From the NCBI GenBank assembly GCA_019113005.1, contig DXIE01000049.1:32621-96620 (forward strand): a DNA stretch of 64,000 nt, given 5' to 3'. The notes below the pieces were generated by a model. The model made no database searches and was not told the DNA's origin. It saw nothing but the letters and a program-made list of their open reading frames with translations. Each line of letters begins with the position of its first letter. Within the stretch, counting starts at the first letter, position 1. The DNA comes from Candidatus Butyricicoccus avistercoris (lineage in GTDB: Bacteria > Bacillota > Clostridia > Oscillospirales > Butyricicoccaceae). Positions 63,377-64,000 of the stretch are shown piece by piece. The position numbers and the translations under genes were made by a program.

Positions 63377-63558
63377 TTAAAAACCCCTCTTTTTCCCTAT
63401 TCCTTTTTTAGAAGTGTGGAAGGATTTTAAAATTTTCCCCCCTTCCGCACTTCCTCCCCCTTTTAATTTAGCTCATATCTTTTTTCTATATATTCCTTTT
63501 TCTCTTTTTCTCTTTTTTCTTTTCGGGATTTAAAGTATCCCACTCCCCAAGTATGTAA
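63377..63558. other. Pyrimidine-rich non-coding stretch
   Basis: The forward strand is strongly C+T-rich (63380-63520, with runs such as CCCCTCTTTTTCCC). No gene or clear promoter was seen. Confidence 0.5.
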
Positions 63559-63592
63559 CGAAAAACGACGGCTTGAAAGCCGTCGTTTTTCG
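63559..63592. terminator. Strong bidirectional hairpin
   Basis: CGAAAAACGACGGC and GCCGTCGTTTTTCG form a perfect 14-pair stem, just after the end of the truncated regulator gene. Confidence 0.85.
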
Positions 63593-63608
63593 CTGTTTAT
63601 TTAAATAT

Positions 63609-63883
63609 TTATAAAATTTTTCTTATTATAGCTATAACAAACACAATACTCGTAAAACCTAAGATAAAATATCCTAAAATTGACAAATATTTTATAATAT
63701 CTGAACATATATTTTTTACTCTTTCTACATCTGAAAATATTGAAGATATTTTTTCATCTGTTAAATTTCTTTCTCTTACATCTTGCACATCAATATTTTT
63801 AACTAATTCGTCCAAGGTTATATTGAAATAGTCACTAAGCATAACCAATCGCTGAAAGTCTGGATAAGATTGTCCCGTTTCCC
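63609..63883 (-). pseudogene. C-terminal part of an HTH regulator, 5' end cut off
   Basis: The frame reads ETGQSYPDFQRLVMLSDYFN, the second half of a Cro/C1-type HTH, followed by ITLDELVKN, a linker and a membrane helix (YLSILGYFILGFTSIVFVIA). In intact members a stretch such as SKWETG precedes this. Here the upstream sequence has a TAA in frame at 63888-63890 and changes character, so the first half is missing, probably lost at the junction of an inserted element. The membrane tail is typical of Clostridia XRE regulators with an anchor. Confidence 0.7.
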
Positions 63884-64000
63884 TTAGTTAAAGATATTGT
63901 TGGGTATCTCAAGATGTGTCATTCGATTTTGCCGATAAAGCGGTAGAAGATTTCCACTTCCTGTTCCCGGCTTCCGTCCTCACTTTTGACCGCTTCATGG
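63884..64000. mobile_element. Left edge of a second mobile element
   Basis: From about 63884 the sequence no longer fits the regulator gene, and it encodes the end of a recombinase-like protein on the reverse strand. Its GC content is higher than the adjoining stretch. The rest lies beyond the window. Confidence 0.5.
63919..64000 (-). CDS. C-terminal end of a serine recombinase, partial
   Basis: The last 26 codons before a TGA at 63919 read HEAVKSEDGSREQEVEIFYR and end FIGKIE. This matches the tail of large serine recombinases of clostridial transposons, which end with a strand of the type DIYYRFVGKI. The catalytic part is not in the window, so the assignment rests on this short tail only. 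Confidence 0.5.
   Translation of the reverse strand, partial: HEAVKSEDGSREQEVEIFYRFIGKIE

Overview
The window looks like chromosome from a low-GC, Gram-positive, spore-former-type anaerobe of class Clostridia, most likely near Oscillospirales/Ruminococcaceae. The evidence is the gene set: HemZ, RelA/SpoT next to Dtd, RNase J, SpoVG, single-chain PurL with a fused PurQ domain, the DapL/DapF lysine branch, class III glutamine synthetase, a DapL-type aminotransferase, LtaS-like sulfatase and S-layer-homology (SLH) surface proteins. The species cannot be named from this.

Layout. 1-9.9 kb is a leftward housekeeping block: recJ, relA, dtd, an MBL-fold hydrolase, hemZ and a nucleoside kinase, then a split LysO-type lysine exporter and rpe. 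10-29 kb holds purL, an AlkD-like protein, a large SLH/X2 surface protein, ylmH, birA, niaR, a UgtP-like glycosyltransferase, a 3D-domain protein, RNase J, an AIM24 protein, and a PadR regulator facing an MFS/flavin-oxidoreductase operon. Between the 3D protein and RNase J lies a compact candidate type I toxin-antitoxin locus, with a 28-residue membrane peptide, long-range mRNA pairing and a strong antisense promoter.

29.08-39.6 kb is a 10.5-kb integrated element in a tRNA-Thr(CGU) gene. A 41-bp direct repeat marks its ends. Unusually, the element replaces the 5' half of the tRNA and supplies a new tRNA promoter; the old promoter and half-tRNA are stranded at the far end. It carries a tyrosine integrase with an N-terminal excisionase-like helix-turn-helix, an adenine methyltransferase with a DPSY motif, a serine recombinase, an SLH protein, a large secreted protein of unknown function, a duplicated block of about 300 bp and iteron-like arrays. 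No relaxase, replication protein or capsid gene was seen.

39.7-54.2 kb returns to core genes: rpsF-ssb-rpsR, a HAD phosphatase, dapF-dapL, glnN, an RsmF-type methyltransferase, an LtaS-like enzyme, a COG2426 membrane protein, a dCMP deaminase-like protein, a cytidylate-kinase-like protein, murC and spoVG. 54.2-56.2 kb is a small phage-like module: ImmA/IrrE protease, XRE repressor, an ORF with an apparent ATT start and an endolysin-type amidase, with promoters that face each other. 56.2-63.1 kb holds pyrK-pyrD followed by a phosphatase-acetyltransferase fusion, a TrkA/KtrA protein, glyQS and a CBS-containing inorganic pyrophosphatase. 63.1-64 kb holds a candidate structured RNA, then an HTH regulator gene cut by what appears to be the end of a second, serine-recombinase element running off the window.
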